Assembly: GCF_022048975.1 (NCBI RefSeq)
Contig: NZ_JAKMHX010000030.1
Span: forward strand, 372,001-436,000
DNA: 64,000 nt
Direction of reading: 5' to 3'
Source: Sporosarcina cyprini
Lineage (GTDB): Bacteria; Bacillota; Bacilli; Bacillales_A; Planococcaceae
In this document: positions 35,850 to 43,945 of the stretch, piece by piece
Layout of the letters: each line of letters opens with the position of its first letter
Numbering within the stretch: position 1 is the first letter of the stretch
Translations under genes and position numbers: made by a program
The notes under the pieces: model-generated
What the model saw: only the letters and a program-made list of their open reading frames with translations
Told to the model about the DNA's origin: nothing
Database searches by the model: none

Positions 35850-36659
35850 TTAAGATTTTAGCGCCTCCACAGTTTCTGAAACGAATCTTTTAACTGATTG
35901 AATTTTACTTTGCTGTTCAAGAAGATATATCTTTTCGTCTAATATGAGTTCAATGGCTAGTTTAACGTTTGGGAATAATGTTAAACATTCCTCTTCTGAT
36001 AATTCATGAATGCCCTTACTCAAGATACCGTAAATACTTCTTGTTTCAACTAATATTGCCGGTAACAAGTGTCTTAATAAATTTATTTTCTCATCCATCC
36101 TTGATTGTTGATAAACACTATCATCCCAAGTACCTTCTTTTAAAGCTTCTTGTCTTTTTTCTTCAATTAGATTCTCGAATATTCTCCTTAAGTAAACGAA
36201 TGATCCAGCGCCTACACCGTGCGAAAATAAGCCAATAGACTTTGAAAAGTCACGATAATCACCTTTTAGTGCTTTTCTATATTTTTGGATCTCCGCTAAA
36301 TCTATAGACGCTGAGGATGGGTATTGTCCGATTTTTATTACTTCCTTTTGACTTACCTTGAAATTGAAAGAATAGATATGATTTACGTCTCTTTGGCACT
36401 TAAACGCAACTTGTAATGGTACAGGATATGAATAAATTTCACTATAATCAATCAAATATCTGTTTTGATGGTATTCCGACGTATTCCCTTGATTTCTACT
36501 GTAAAATCGAAATGTTGAATCCTTTCCGCACTCAATACAATGACTATCAAACTGTACAGCTCTATTCATATACAGAATATCTAAAATCTCCGTCTCGTTA
36601 CTTTCATCGATGCTCAAAGGATTATATAACGACAGTTCAAGCAAAAGTTTCTCTATCAT
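35850..36659 (-). CDS. Zinc-ribbon plus HEPN-like (DUF4145-type) accessory protein
   Basis: 269 residues. An N-terminal zinc-ribbon-like part has CIECG near residue 41 and FKCQRDVNH near residue 88. The C-terminal half has FSHGVGAGSFVYLRRIFENL, a DEKINLLRHLLPAILVE helix and GILSKGIHELSEEECL, a conserved helical block found in HEPN/DUF4145-like proteins, some of them in defence contexts. Own promoter-like sequence and AAAGGGG site. Probably a lysogen-expressed accessory gene; defence is inference, and no catalytic Rx4-6H motif is clear. Confidence 0.78.
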   Translation of the reverse strand: MIEKLLLELSLYNPLSIDESNETEILDILYMNRAVQFDSHCIECGKDSTFRFYSRNQGNTSEYHQNRYLIDYSEIYSYPVPLQVAFKCQRDVNHIYSFNFKVSQKEVIKIGQYPSSASIDLAEIQKYRKALKGDYRDFSKSIGLFSHGVGAGSFVYLRRIFENLIEEKRQEALKEGTWDDSVYQQSRMDEKINLLRHLLPAILVETRSIYGILSKGIHELSEEECLTLFPNVKLAIELILDEKIYLLEQQSKIQSVKRFVSETVEALKS

Positions 36660-36675
36660 TTTTCCCTACCCCTTT

Positions 36676-36704
36676 ATTATATTGTATTACCCTTATCCTA
36701 TAAA
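36676..36704 (-). promoter_or_regulatory. Candidate promoter of the zinc-ribbon/HEPN-like gene
   Basis: -10 TATAAT and -35 TTTATA with a 17-bp spacer on the minus strand, about 20 bases before the ATG. The rest of the 236-base gap (36660-36895) holds the integrase-type terminator and no gene I can support. Confidence 0.5.
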
Positions 36705-36862
36705 CTGGGTAACTCACTAAAACGCCCAACCTATTGATACTATTGAGTTGTGTCACTATTGCTATTTTGAGTTACACATTCGTCTATTATGGTTATCTCA
36801 TAGATTCAATAGAATTGGAAGAGGTTGTTAATGATAATCCATCAGCCAATGAATTAATGGCA

Positions 36863-36897
36863 ATAAAAAAGTCCATCCAACGGTAATTGGACGGACT
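36863..36897 (-). terminator. Terminator after the tyrosine recombinase
   Basis: AGTCCGTCCAA-TTACCG-TTGGATGGACT (one G-T pair) then TTTTTTATT on the minus strand. It closes the early/middle operon and isolates the accessory island below. Confidence 0.88.
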
Positions 36898-37438
36898 AAA
36901 TCTTGAAATCCTTCATTGCTCTATCCATGGAATCTTGATTGATACCGATGTATCGCATGGTTATCTTTTCTTCACTATGATTAAATATTTCTTGAAGCAA
37001 CGCAACGTCTTTATATTTCATATAGAAATGATATCCAAACGTTTTTCTCAATGTGTGTGTACCTATACCATCAAGCCCTACATGGTCGGCAGCCCCTCTT
37101 AATATCTTATAGGCCATACTCCGACCAATGGGCTTGTTCAGACCTTCCCGGCTCTTGAATAGGTACTCATCATCCTCCTTACCTTCGATATACCTTTTGA
37201 GTTCACGCTTAAGTCCAGGTGTCATTTGAATTCGTTTCTGCTTTCTAGTTTTTTTCTCGCGAATGTCGAAGTATGATTTTTTTGCATCTCTCACACGTAA
37301 TGGAAGAATGTCTGAAATCCGCAATCCACTATTGATGCCTGTAACGAATAACATGTAGTCACGATCACTTTGTGTAAGCAAATACTTTTTCATTTCGGCT
37401 ATCTGGTCAGGGTCCCGGATCGGATGAACGAAATTCAT
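36896..37438 (-). CDS. Small tyrosine recombinase without N-terminal arm domain
   Basis: 180 residues, catalytic domain only: SGLRISDILPL (Arg I), KTRKQKRIQM (Lys), THTLRKTFGYHF (H-x-x-R), NHSEEKITMRYIGI (His and Tyr nucleophile). It lacks the core- and arm-binding domains of a phage integrase, and the phage already has a serine integrase by the attachment site. Next to ArpU, as in many Bacillales phages. It may resolve concatemers or dimers or act on a different site. Confidence 0.9.
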   Translation of the reverse strand: MNFVHPIRDPDQIAEMKKYLLTQSDRDYMLFVTGINSGLRISDILPLRVRDAKKSYFDIREKKTRKQKRIQMTPGLKRELKRYIEGKEDDEYLFKSREGLNKPIGRSMAYKILRGAADHVGLDGIGTHTLRKTFGYHFYMKYKDVALLQEIFNHSEEKITMRYIGINQDSMDRAMKDFKI

Positions 37439-37887
37439 AAAGCAACACCATCCTTGTAAACTTCTATTCTCAATGCAAAGGCCAACTTATAAAAAACACG
37501 GGACTTAATACGATAATATTGTCTCTCTGACATATTCAATTTAGTGTATACTTCATAATCAAATAGCTCTTCCTCATTCAGATAACGTGTAATAACAATT
37601 GAACGCTCCTGGTAATTTAATCTATTTACTGCACGAATAATCCATTGTAGATATTTTTCTCGTTCTATTTCATATGTGACATTATCAATTGCAGCTTTCT
37701 CGACTGCCGAGCTGGCAGAACCTTTGCTACCTGGCATCAAAGAGTAATTGGCTGTAACAGATGGCAACTTATCCAAGCATAATTGGAGAGAATACATTCG
37801 GTACTTCTCTAGTACACCTTCAACAGCTTGTTTCGTAGCTTCACGGTCTATTTCTTGTAGGGCAAATTGCAATTGCATCTTATTCAC
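37435..37887 (-). CDS. ArpU-family late transcription regulator
   Basis: 150 residues with a sigma-like C-terminal helix-turn-helix (LNYQERSIVITRYLNEEELFDYEVYTKLNMSERQYYRIKSRVFYKL region). ArpU proteins switch on phage late genes. It lies directly before the packaging and late region, fitting that role. Overlaps the recombinase gene by 4 bp. Confidence 0.9.
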   Translation of the reverse strand: MNKMQLQFALQEIDREATKQAVEGVLEKYRMYSLQLCLDKLPSVTANYSLMPGSKGSASSAVEKAAIDNVTYEIEREKYLQWIIRAVNRLNYQERSIVITRYLNEEELFDYEVYTKLNMSERQYYRIKSRVFYKLAFALRIEVYKDGVAL

Positions 37888-37889
37888 TC

Positions 37890-38072
37890 CTATCTTCTTC
37901 TGATAGCTCCACCGACTCTTTTAAATGTGTCCCGTTTGGTTCCCATCAATTCCTCCCATTCTCTAATGGATAGGGTTTCGTAGGGCTTCTTACGCTTTAT
38001 GTTTGTATTATTGCTAGACTGCGCAAAACCTTTTTCCTTCAGTTCTGTATGCAATGTCCTCATTTTTCTCAC
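37890..38072 (-). CDS. Small basic phage protein
   Basis: 60 residues, rich in Lys/Arg, with SIREWEELMGTKRDTFKRVGGAIRRR. Similar short basic proteins precede ArpU in Bacillales prophages. No function known; the end looks able to bind nucleic acid. Confidence 0.7.
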   Translation of the reverse strand: MRKMRTLHTELKEKGFAQSSNNTNIKRKKPYETLSIREWEELMGTKRDTFKRVGGAIRRR

Positions 38073-38073
38073 C

Positions 38074-38340
38074 TCACCGAATAATTTTCCGTACTAAATG
38101 TGGTCGACGATCTATCACCTGATGTGATAATTTTCTACGCGTGAAATCACGTTTATGACGCTGTCGAACATTGGTCTTTTTCTCTTCTTCGAGTTGGTAC
38201 CACTTCACAGCATTCGCTTTTAGCCACTGCCAATTTTCTTGAATCCATTTGCAAAACCTTCTAAAAGCTTCTCTAAAAGCTCTAATAACCTTCCGGGTTA
38301 TCGCGTTAATTGCATCACGTGTTTCGTGACTGAATTCCAT
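38074..38340 (-). CDS. Hypothetical basic helical protein
   Basis: 88 residues, about a third Lys/Arg, with an amphipathic Trp-rich stretch (RFCKWIQENWQWLKANAVKW). One base separates it from the next gene. No family recognised; its helices could bind membranes or nucleic acid. Confidence 0.62.
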   Translation of the reverse strand: MEFSHETRDAINAITRKVIRAFREAFRRFCKWIQENWQWLKANAVKWYQLEEEKKTNVRQRHKRDFTRRKLSHQVIDRRPHLVRKIIR

Positions 38341-38361
38341 CGTTTATTCCTCCTTTTGAAA

Positions 38362-38407
38362 TTAAAAAGGACACCAAACAACAGCATTAAGCTGTCATTC
38401 AGTGCCC
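38362..38407 (-). terminator. Terminator after the XtrA-like gene
   Basis: A long imperfect stem (GGCACTGAATGACAGC with GCTGTTGTTTGGTGTCC) is followed by TTTTTAATTT on the minus strand. Confidence 0.7.
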
Positions 38408-38427
38408 TCGGTTTTTCCGACTAAGCG

Positions 38428-38631
38428 TTAATTTCGTTTTATTGTTATTTTGTAAGCTGGATTCCCTACTTTGTAATTTTGACATGGGAGTTCTAAGATG
38501 CCATATGGAGGAAGGGGAATGGCTTGAACCTTACCATCGTCCACTATGTAGATCACTTTGCTGTCGGTTGCGTCAATTTCGGCTTTCATAGTTTTCTTAT
38601 TCACCGGAATATCTTTTGTCTCTATGTTCAT
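38428..38631 (-). CDS. XtrA/YqaO-like protein
   Basis: 67 residues starting MNIETKDIPVNKKTMKAEID, with YIVDDGKVQAIPLPPYGI, the layout of XtrA (PBSX) and YqaO (skin element). Start at ATG with AGGAGGGG upstream. Function unknown. Confidence 0.8.
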   Translation of the reverse strand: MNIETKDIPVNKKTMKAEIDATDSKVIYIVDDGKVQAIPLPPYGILELPCQNYKVGNPAYKITIKRN

Positions 38632-38688
38632 TCGGACCCCTCCTGTGATATAATTCATTTGAGATCGGCAGGAGGAATCCTGTCTTTT

Positions 38689-39015
38689 TTATTCCAAAAT
38701 ATCCAATGGCATTAATAGTCTTGTGAAATGTGTATGGTATTCGGGCCAATACTTGTCAAGTGGAGAGCCACAATATGGTGGTTCTTCAATCGGGAATTTC
38801 CACCACAGGCAATCTCCGTCATCTTCATGCCATTCTTCAATCGGTATGGGATAGATTGCTTGCTTGTTTTCATCTGCTCGCTCTATAAGCCACTTCAAGT
38901 CTGAAACTAAAATGAATACTTCCCCTCTATCTCGTTTTAGAGATGGACTAGAATATTCTTTTATCTCAGCCGACCGCTGCTCGTAGGTCTTCATCGAAAT
39001 CAACATTTTCGTCAT
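38689..39015 (-). CDS. DUF551-like small phage protein
   Basis: 108 residues; the end reads DGDCLWWKFPIEEPPYCGSP then WPEYHTHFTRLLMPL, close to the DUF551 pattern. It overlaps the upstream gene by about 50 bp. The true start could be MKTYEQRS a few codons later; no clear ribosome-binding site decides. Confidence 0.68.
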   Translation of the reverse strand: MTKMLISMKTYEQRSAEIKEYSSPSLKRDRGEVFILVSDLKWLIERADENKQAIYPIPIEEWHEDDGDCLWWKFPIEEPPYCGSPLDKYWPEYHTHFTRLLMPLDILE

Positions 39016-39244
39016 CCCAATCTATTGTTTTTATTGGGCCATCAAAATTCTTCATGACCTCATCCTTTTCATTCGCACCAAGATAGAGGAAATCATATCC
39101 ATTCAGTGCGAAATGTACACTGCTCATATACTCACTTGGAGTATGGCCACTACTGATACGAAGCCAATGGAAACCCGGACTGAGCTGGCAGTGGATCAGC
39201 TCCTTACTTCCATTAAGAAATTCGTCGAAGGTTAATTGGTTCAT
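38966..39244 (-). CDS. Hypothetical phage protein
   Basis: 92 residues starting MNQLTFDEFLNGSKELIHCQ, with GFHWLRISSGHTPSEYMSSVH and an acidic end (DDENVDFDEDLR). GAAGGAGTG precedes the ATG. No family recognised. Confidence 0.65.
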   Translation of the reverse strand: MNQLTFDEFLNGSKELIHCQLSPGFHWLRISSGHTPSEYMSSVHFALNGYDFLYLGANEKDEVMKNFDGPIKTIDWDDENVDFDEDLRAAVG

Positions 39245-39281
39245 GAACTTCACTCCTTCAGATTATCTTCGTACCGTTGAA

Positions 39282-39608
39282 TTACTCTATTAAATCTGTA
39301 TCGATATAAATATCATCATCTTCGCTTAAAATTTTAATGTTTATTGCGTAATTAACACGCCCCTCATAACTCTCGCCTCGCGCCCAATAAGGGACCTGCC
39401 CGTTTTCCAGCGGAACTCCGTAGCCTTCGATTTCCCTGCTTCCAAACCTTGCCCTGAACTGCGCGATATGGCGAGCGTGTTCCTCCAAATCGTAAAAATC
39501 ATAGAATACACTCCGGAAATCTTCCATCCACTGTTCATTGCATACGTTTTCATCAAATTCAATCTCATATCTATCGGTTCGCTCAACTTCACATTTGTAC
39601 GCTTCCAT
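39282..39608 (-). CDS. Hypothetical acidic phage protein
   Basis: 108 residues starting MEAYKCEVERTDRYEIEFDE, with FRSVFYDFYDLEEHARHIAQF and an acidic end. GAGGAGGGG lies upstream of the ATG. Function unknown. Confidence 0.65.
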   Translation of the reverse strand: MEAYKCEVERTDRYEIEFDENVCNEQWMEDFRSVFYDFYDLEEHARHIAQFRARFGSREIEGYGVPLENGQVPYWARGESYEGRVNYAINIKILSEDDDIYIDTDLIE

Positions 39609-39638
39609 GTAATTCCCCTCCTCAACCGTTTTTTTCAA

Positions 39639-40010
39639 TTACTCCATATCCACATCTTCAATAGGAGGTTGGGTTCCCAATCTCGTATGAGTTACTTTTC
39701 TCCGTTCATCTATACGCTGTTTAATCGCCGGTAGTTTCCCAGAGAACAATTGGCTAATTTGTCTGCCGATCTTGTTGTAGTATGCCATCACGTCCTCTTT
39801 CTCCTGTAGATTCAACAAGTCAGTGAAACTCAATTCTTTCTCCGCAACTCTCATGCCAGTAGTAACCTCTGAAACATTTATTTTATTGTCGTAAGCTACT
39901 ACGCATAAATGTATATCGTCAATGTGAATTGAGTGTCCAATGGCATCAATCCATCCTTCCTCCGTTGCTAGCCAAAACTTCTGCAGCTGGTCTTTCACTA
40001 TCACTTCCAT
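39639..40010 (-). CDS. Hypothetical phage protein
   Basis: 123 residues starting MEVIVKDQLQKFWLATEEGW, with SFTDLLNLQEKEDVMAYYNK and a basic segment (KQRIDERRKVTHTRLG). No family recognised. Confidence 0.65.
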   Translation of the reverse strand: MEVIVKDQLQKFWLATEEGWIDAIGHSIHIDDIHLCVVAYDNKINVSEVTTGMRVAEKELSFTDLLNLQEKEDVMAYYNKIGRQISQLFSGKLPAIKQRIDERRKVTHTRLGTQPPIEDVDME

Positions 40011-40061
40011 TTTCTCGACATCCTTTTCATATTAATTGCCGTATATTTTCCGTCTAATGTT

Positions 40062-40232
40062 TTAACATTGTCCTACCATCTCTTGAAATGCCAATTCCTC
40101 GTAAATCGTAATTTGGCGTTTTAGAAATTCAGCTTCCTCTTCATCGTGCTTCTGCTTACATGACGCCCCGTATCCAACTTCGATGCTTTTTGGAGTTTTT
40201 AACTTACGTCCGCACCGCTTACAAGCCTCCAT
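40062..40232 (-). CDS. DUF6011-like zinc-finger small protein
   Basis: 56 residues starting MEACKRCGRKLKTPKSIEVG and continuing YGASCKQKH: a CxxCGRxLxxxxSxxxGYGxxC zinc knuckle as in DUF6011 proteins. GGAGGATTGAGG precedes the ATG and the gene nests 5 bp below the next gene. Below 60 codons, easily missed. Confidence 0.82.
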   Translation of the reverse strand: MEACKRCGRKLKTPKSIEVGYGASCKQKHDEEEAEFLKRQITIYEELAFQEMVGQC

Positions 40233-40237
40233 TAGCC

Positions 40238-40636
40238 TCAATCCTCCAAGTTCTTATAGAATTCAAAAATTCCCGCCTTGCGTAATTTAGTTGTAATGGA
40301 AATTAGAGTACGTTCCGTTCGTCCGACAGCCAGTGATAACCTTCGTAGATTACCTTTGTAGTAGTTCTTGCAGATATAAGAAAGTTCGCATGTTGTATAG
40401 TCCTTTCCATGGTTGTGATGATAGTCCGGATGGTATTTTATTCTCCCTTGACTGTCATACTGAATTGTCGGATCAGTTAGATCATCATTCTTCAATCCCC
40501 CACTACGCATAGGCTTTGTGAGTGCCACATCCAAAGGAATTCCATATACTTTCACGCGCGAGTATAATGCTTTGTTGGTAATGCCGTTCGGATTTGCTAT
40601 CTGATAATGCTCAGGTGTGAGATTGACAGTTTCCAT
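40238..40636 (-). CDS. Hypothetical phage protein with HTH-like end
   Basis: 132 residues; the N-terminal part contains ITNKALYSRVKVYGIPLDVALTKP, the C-terminal part CELSYICKNYYKGNLRRLSLAVGRTERTLISITTKLRKAGIF region looks like a helix-turn-helix. Likely an early regulator; target unknown. Confidence 0.72.
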   Translation of the reverse strand: METVNLTPEHYQIANPNGITNKALYSRVKVYGIPLDVALTKPMRSGGLKNDDLTDPTIQYDSQGRIKYHPDYHHNHGKDYTTCELSYICKNYYKGNLRRLSLAVGRTERTLISITTKLRKAGIFEFYKNLED

Positions 40637-40662
40637 AGATCCTCACCTTCCTTCATATTTTC

Positions 40663-40794
40663 TCAATTCATCTGATGAAATTCATAAAGCTCAATAAGTT
40701 CACTATCTGACAGATTCTCTAGGAACTCCTTAGAGTATTTCGTATTAATGTAAAGAGGAATAATTAATTCCTGGCGTTCTTCCTCGCTCACCAC
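40663..40794 (-). CDS. BH0509-like small protein
   Basis: About 43 residues: VSEEERQELIIPLYINTKYS, then LENLSDSELIELYEF. This agrees with the short BH0509-like proteins of Bacillus phages. Start is one of two adjacent GTG codons with GGGGGGTGA upstream. Confidence 0.62.
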   Translation of the reverse strand: MVSEEERQELIIPLYINTKYSKEFLENLSDSELIELYEFHQMN

Positions 40795-40795
40795 T

Positions 40796-41005
40796 TCACC
40801 CCCCGAAAATTCCCGATTTTCTTGTCTGTATCGAACCGGCCAACGATTGATCAATAGCAAGCAACGCTATTTCCAAATCACTTCTTTTCAATGCTTCAGC
40901 AATATTCTGAATGGGTTCGCCGGTTTCCCATAACTTTATAAACATTTCTGTTTCCGCAGGGCGCACTTTCCACTCAATGTCTGCGTCTTCAAGCAATACT
41001 CGCAT
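40796..41005 (-). CDS. Small HTH-like phage protein
   Basis: 69 residues starting MRVLLEDADIEWKVRPAETE, with LWETGEPIQNIAEALKRSDLEIALLAIDQ resembling a sigma-factor region 4 type helix-turn-helix. AAGGGAGG precedes the ATG. Confidence 0.75.
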   Translation of the reverse strand: MRVLLEDADIEWKVRPAETEMFIKLWETGEPIQNIAEALKRSDLEIALLAIDQSLAGSIQTRKSGIFGG

Positions 41006-41018
41006 AGTTATGCCTCCC

Positions 41019-41207
41019 TTATGCTGCTTGTTCGTCTTCTCCAAGTTCTTTCAACAGAAGTTGCATTGCGCCTTCTTGATCCGTCCCTGCGACTCTTTGA
41101 AGGGCGTTCAAGTACCCTTCGAATTGCTTTTCAAGGTACTTATCCGATTGGCCTGTTTCATTCCATGCCCCAGCAGTTAAGATCAATTGGTTAATAATGT
41201 GCTCCAC
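41019..41207 (-). CDS. Hypothetical small phage protein
   Basis: 62 residues: MEHIINQLILTAGAWNETGQ then KYLEKQFEGYLNALQRVAG. Helical, acidic end. Lies in the replication operon. No family recognised. Confidence 0.62.
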   Translation of the reverse strand: MEHIINQLILTAGAWNETGQSDKYLEKQFEGYLNALQRVAGTDQEGAMQLLLKELGEDEQAA

Positions 41208-41220
41208 ACTTGTAGCCCCC

Positions 41221-42054
41221 CTAAAATGTGATATTTCTCACTCGCTTGTCCGTAGTATTCTGGAAACGTATTAAATACGTATCGCGCATCAGTCTGGAAA
41301 TGAGCTTTTCATCGTACATACTTTCAAGATCCGGCAAGGTAAGATTGCTTGTGATGATTGTCGGTTTGCTTTGTCGCCCGTTCGCGATTGCATACAATAC
41401 CCGCATGGTAAAGTCAGTCGCCCGTTTACCAGTACCTATGCCTCCTGTTTCCGCTCCTAAGTCATCGAGCACGAGATAGTCAACACTGGAGAGCAAATCA
41501 ACAAAATAAAATTCTGTGAACGGGGTCTCTTTGTCATTAAAACTATTGCGAATCCGAAGTAGCATTTCATCCACACTGGCAAATAGGCAACTTTTATCGC
41601 GATTCCCTGATTCGTTCAGATTGCGCAAAATGCTCATAGAAAGATGGCTTTTCCCAACTCCCGGTTTTCCAACAAACCAAGTGTTAAAGACCTCACCTTT
41701 TTTATATCGCTTGAACGCTTTAACAGACTTTTCCTTGTTCTCAATCTCTTCCGGTGCTTGTACTTCATAATTTTTAAAAGAGGCATCCAGTAATCCTGTA
41801 TCGGTCAACACACTCTTCTTTTGAAAAACGTTATATGCAATTGAATTAAAGGTTCGTTCGAAAATTTCCGATTGCTTTTTAGAAAGTTCTTCACTTCTTC
41901 GTTCGCTTTCGCATACCGGGCACACCTTCTGACCGTCTATAATCATCAAGTGGATCGGTCTTTCTTTTCGGTATGGATGATTCCCACATACTTCAGAAGT
42001 TGATTCCATTGTAATTCCTGTTTGAAGTGTGAGCAGTCCCCCGATTTCCTGCAT
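41221..42054 (-). CDS. DnaC-like helicase loader ATPase
   Basis: 277 residues starting MQEIGGLLTLQTGITMEST. Zinc motif CGNHP...CPVC near residues 22-46, Walker A GKPGVGKS, Walker B LVLDDLGAE, sensor region ITSNLTL and a C-terminal Arg cluster: the DnaC/IstB AAA+ family. It loads the replicative helicase. GGGGAGGG upstream of the ATG; its start overlaps the DnaD-like gene, the usual phage replication pair. Confidence 0.92.
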   Translation of the reverse strand: MQEIGGLLTLQTGITMESTSEVCGNHPYRKERPIHLMIIDGQKVCPVCESERRSEELSKKQSEIFERTFNSIAYNVFQKKSVLTDTGLLDASFKNYEVQAPEEIENKEKSVKAFKRYKKGEVFNTWFVGKPGVGKSHLSMSILRNLNESGNRDKSCLFASVDEMLLRIRNSFNDKETPFTEFYFVDLLSSVDYLVLDDLGAETGGIGTGKRATDFTMRVLYAIANGRQSKPTIITSNLTLPDLESMYDEKLISRLMRDTYLIRFQNTTDKRVRNITF

Positions 42055-42781
42055 TCCGTTCCCTCCCCACGTTTCTTTTTGTTTCAGCTGCCAATACATC
42101 GGCGACAGTTGTATATTTTTTGTTACTCCAATCACGCAAAATGCTTTCTGCATAATTCCATCGCAAAGCAGAATTTTCTACAGAAATTTCTAATGCGTGC
42201 AACACCATGTCTTCTCCCACCTCGTCAATCCAGCTGCCCATTTTGTCAGCAACATGAGGGGTAAGTATTCCGAATCCGTTCTCTTCGAAAAATCTAAATG
42301 CTGATTTTTGGGAGACGCGCGCGTTGTCTATGTTGTTATTCTCTGATGTATTCTCTGTAGTACTCTCTGTTAATGTTTCCGACGTTATGTCAGTATCGTT
42401 ACTGACAATAGGTGAGTTTCCATTCTGACGTTTTGTCAGTATCCAATTGACAAGATTGTCAAATAGCAATTTGTAGTGAACAGTAGGTGCCCCATTTGCT
42501 TTAAGCAGTTTCGTTTCTATCAGCTGTTTTTCTTTCAATTTTTTAGTAGCGTGCCGAACTTGTCGTTCCGACAGACAAATTTCCTCTGCCCATTGCTCAT
42601 GAGTCTTATAAAAAAATCCGTCTTTCCGACTGCTCTTGTCGGAGTAGAAAACAATCTGATTCAGCAAAATCGCTTCAGCCAAGTTCCCTGTCAACTCGAT
42701 GTACATTTTGGGTATTGTCACCACACGATCATGACCGCTCACTTGAGCTAAGATGTGCCTGATCTCGTTATAAGTGCTCAT
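41993..42781 (-). CDS. DnaD-like replication initiation protein
   Basis: 262 residues. N-terminal winged helix with LNQIVFYSDKSSRKDGFFYKTHEQWAEEICLSERQVRHATKKLKE region, Ser/Thr/Asn-rich linker (about 120-155), and C-terminal DnaD/DnaB-like domain (FFEENGFGILTPHVADKMGSW, ILRDW). The phage origin often lies within such a gene. Overlaps neighbours on both sides. Confidence 0.9.
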   Translation of the reverse strand: MSTYNEIRHILAQVSGHDRVVTIPKMYIELTGNLAEAILLNQIVFYSDKSSRKDGFFYKTHEQWAEEICLSERQVRHATKKLKEKQLIETKLLKANGAPTVHYKLLFDNLVNWILTKRQNGNSPIVSNDTDITSETLTESTTENTSENNNIDNARVSQKSAFRFFEENGFGILTPHVADKMGSWIDEVGEDMVLHALEISVENSALRWNYAESILRDWSNKKYTTVADVLAAETKRNVGRERNAGNRGTAHTSNRNYNGINF

Positions 42782-43446
42782 TGATTACATGTCCCTCCCC
42801 AACCTTCGACAAACTGGATGGCTTCCTGCAGTTGATACTGCTTTATGTCCCTATAGGAATTTACTGAATAACGCTCTCGGATTTCAGAATAGATAGCGCT
42901 AAACAATGCTGGCCTAGCCCCTGATTGGTTGGGAGCCAGTTTATATACTCGTTCACTGACAGCATTTCGAATACGTTTCTGTTCGCCTGAATGCAATGTG
43001 ACAACGTCTTTAAATTGTTGTTCCAATTCCATCAACCTACTTTCGATTTGATAGAGTCGTTTTTCATCTAAGGGTGGCGTCAAATTGTTGCCACCCTCTA
43101 AAATCATCTGTTTACTTGCCAAGACATAATAATTATCGATTAACATTTGATAAGCTTCCCAAGCACGATCATTGTTAAGAGATTTGGCGTGCATCCATGC
43201 CCCGAGTTCTGTCCATAAATACAGATTGGAAACATATTTAAGGCTTACGTCATTTTGACGTGAAGCTTTGAAATGTATTAAATCTTCACCAGACAGAGCG
43301 AAGTAGTGCTTACCAATTTCATATCGGTCTTGGTTGCGTTGGAAGTTACGCATAACGATTTTGTCGGTGGAACCAAAAGCCGAAGAAATTTGTTTGGTCG
43401 TAAGAACACGCATATTGTTATGCTCAATCACTTGCAACTGTTGCAT
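42778..43446 (-). CDS. ORF6N/ORF6C antirepressor-like protein
   Basis: 222 residues. ORF6N domain at the N-terminus (VLTTKQISSAFGSTDKIVMRNFQRNQDRYEIGKHYF region), coiled region (LYQIESRLMELEQQFKDV) and an ORF6C end (AIYSEIRERYSVNSYRDI, QYQLQEAIQFVEGW). Phage antirepressors and early regulators share this layout. Confidence 0.9.
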   Translation of the reverse strand: MQQLQVIEHNNMRVLTTKQISSAFGSTDKIVMRNFQRNQDRYEIGKHYFALSGEDLIHFKASRQNDVSLKYVSNLYLWTELGAWMHAKSLNNDRAWEAYQMLIDNYYVLASKQMILEGGNNLTPPLDEKRLYQIESRLMELEQQFKDVVTLHSGEQKRIRNAVSERVYKLAPNQSGARPALFSAIYSEIRERYSVNSYRDIKQYQLQEAIQFVEGWGGTCNQ

Positions 43447-43482
43447 ATTGCCCTCTCCTTCTTCTTGACTTTGTCTCCCTGA

Positions 43483-43824
43483 TCACGCATAATCAGAGTA
43501 GAATGTTTGTTCTAGTGGCTTACTCGCAATTGCCGTTGCGGGTAGGCTTTTTCTTATGGTTGCTATTTGTTCAGCTTCCTCTTCTTTGTGCAACAAGCAA
43601 ATAAATAGAATCCCATCAAGTTCTGTAGTGAGTTTCATTAGAAATTCCGAATCATATTGGTCTTCCACGTCATATAAAGCAAACTGCTCTAAAAACAACA
43701 TTGACGAAGCCAAAACTCGAACCCTCCCATCCTTGGTAAAATCTATAGAAGTAACTTCTCCCATGTCATCGAGTACTGCTGACAACCGGTGCGATAAATC
43801 AATCATTTCATTAAAGTTGTCCAT
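43483..43824 (-). CDS. Hypothetical early phage protein
   Basis: 113 residues: DLSHRLSAVLDDMGEVTSID, a beta region VRVLASSMLFLEQFA, then LTTELDGILFICLLHKEEE. AAAGGAGAG precedes the ATG. No family recognised. Confidence 0.68.
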   Translation of the reverse strand: MDNFNEMIDLSHRLSAVLDDMGEVTSIDFTKDGRVRVLASSMLFLEQFALYDVEDQYDSEFLMKLTTELDGILFICLLHKEEEAEQIATIRKSLPATAIASKPLEQTFYSDYA

Positions 43825-43851
43825 TAAAATCTCTCCTTTGAGTGTTTTGAT

Positions 43852-43945
43852 GGCTCACCATCCAGAAGCCCATGAACTGCCGTGGGGTAGATAGACGATT
43901 CAAGGGAGAGGAATCGTATGCTCATGGACTTCTGGACGGGGAGCA
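43852..43945. repeat. Imperfect 24-bp inverted repeat in the early control gap
   Basis: Left arm 43852-43875 and right arm 43922-43945 match in 20 of 24 positions as inverted copies (core CATGG-x-CTTCTGGA), with a 46-base centre. Read outward, both arms encode M-x-F-W-x-x-S in frame. Could be an operator, a structured RNA or an origin element. Confidence 0.6.

Noticed and set aside
36734..36886. Plus-strand 50-codon frame with a hydrophobic start (LILLSCVTIAILSYTFVYYG)
   Set aside because: No ribosome-binding site, only a TTG start, no promoter, and its end lies in the terminator of the recombinase gene. A degraded or chance frame seems more likely.
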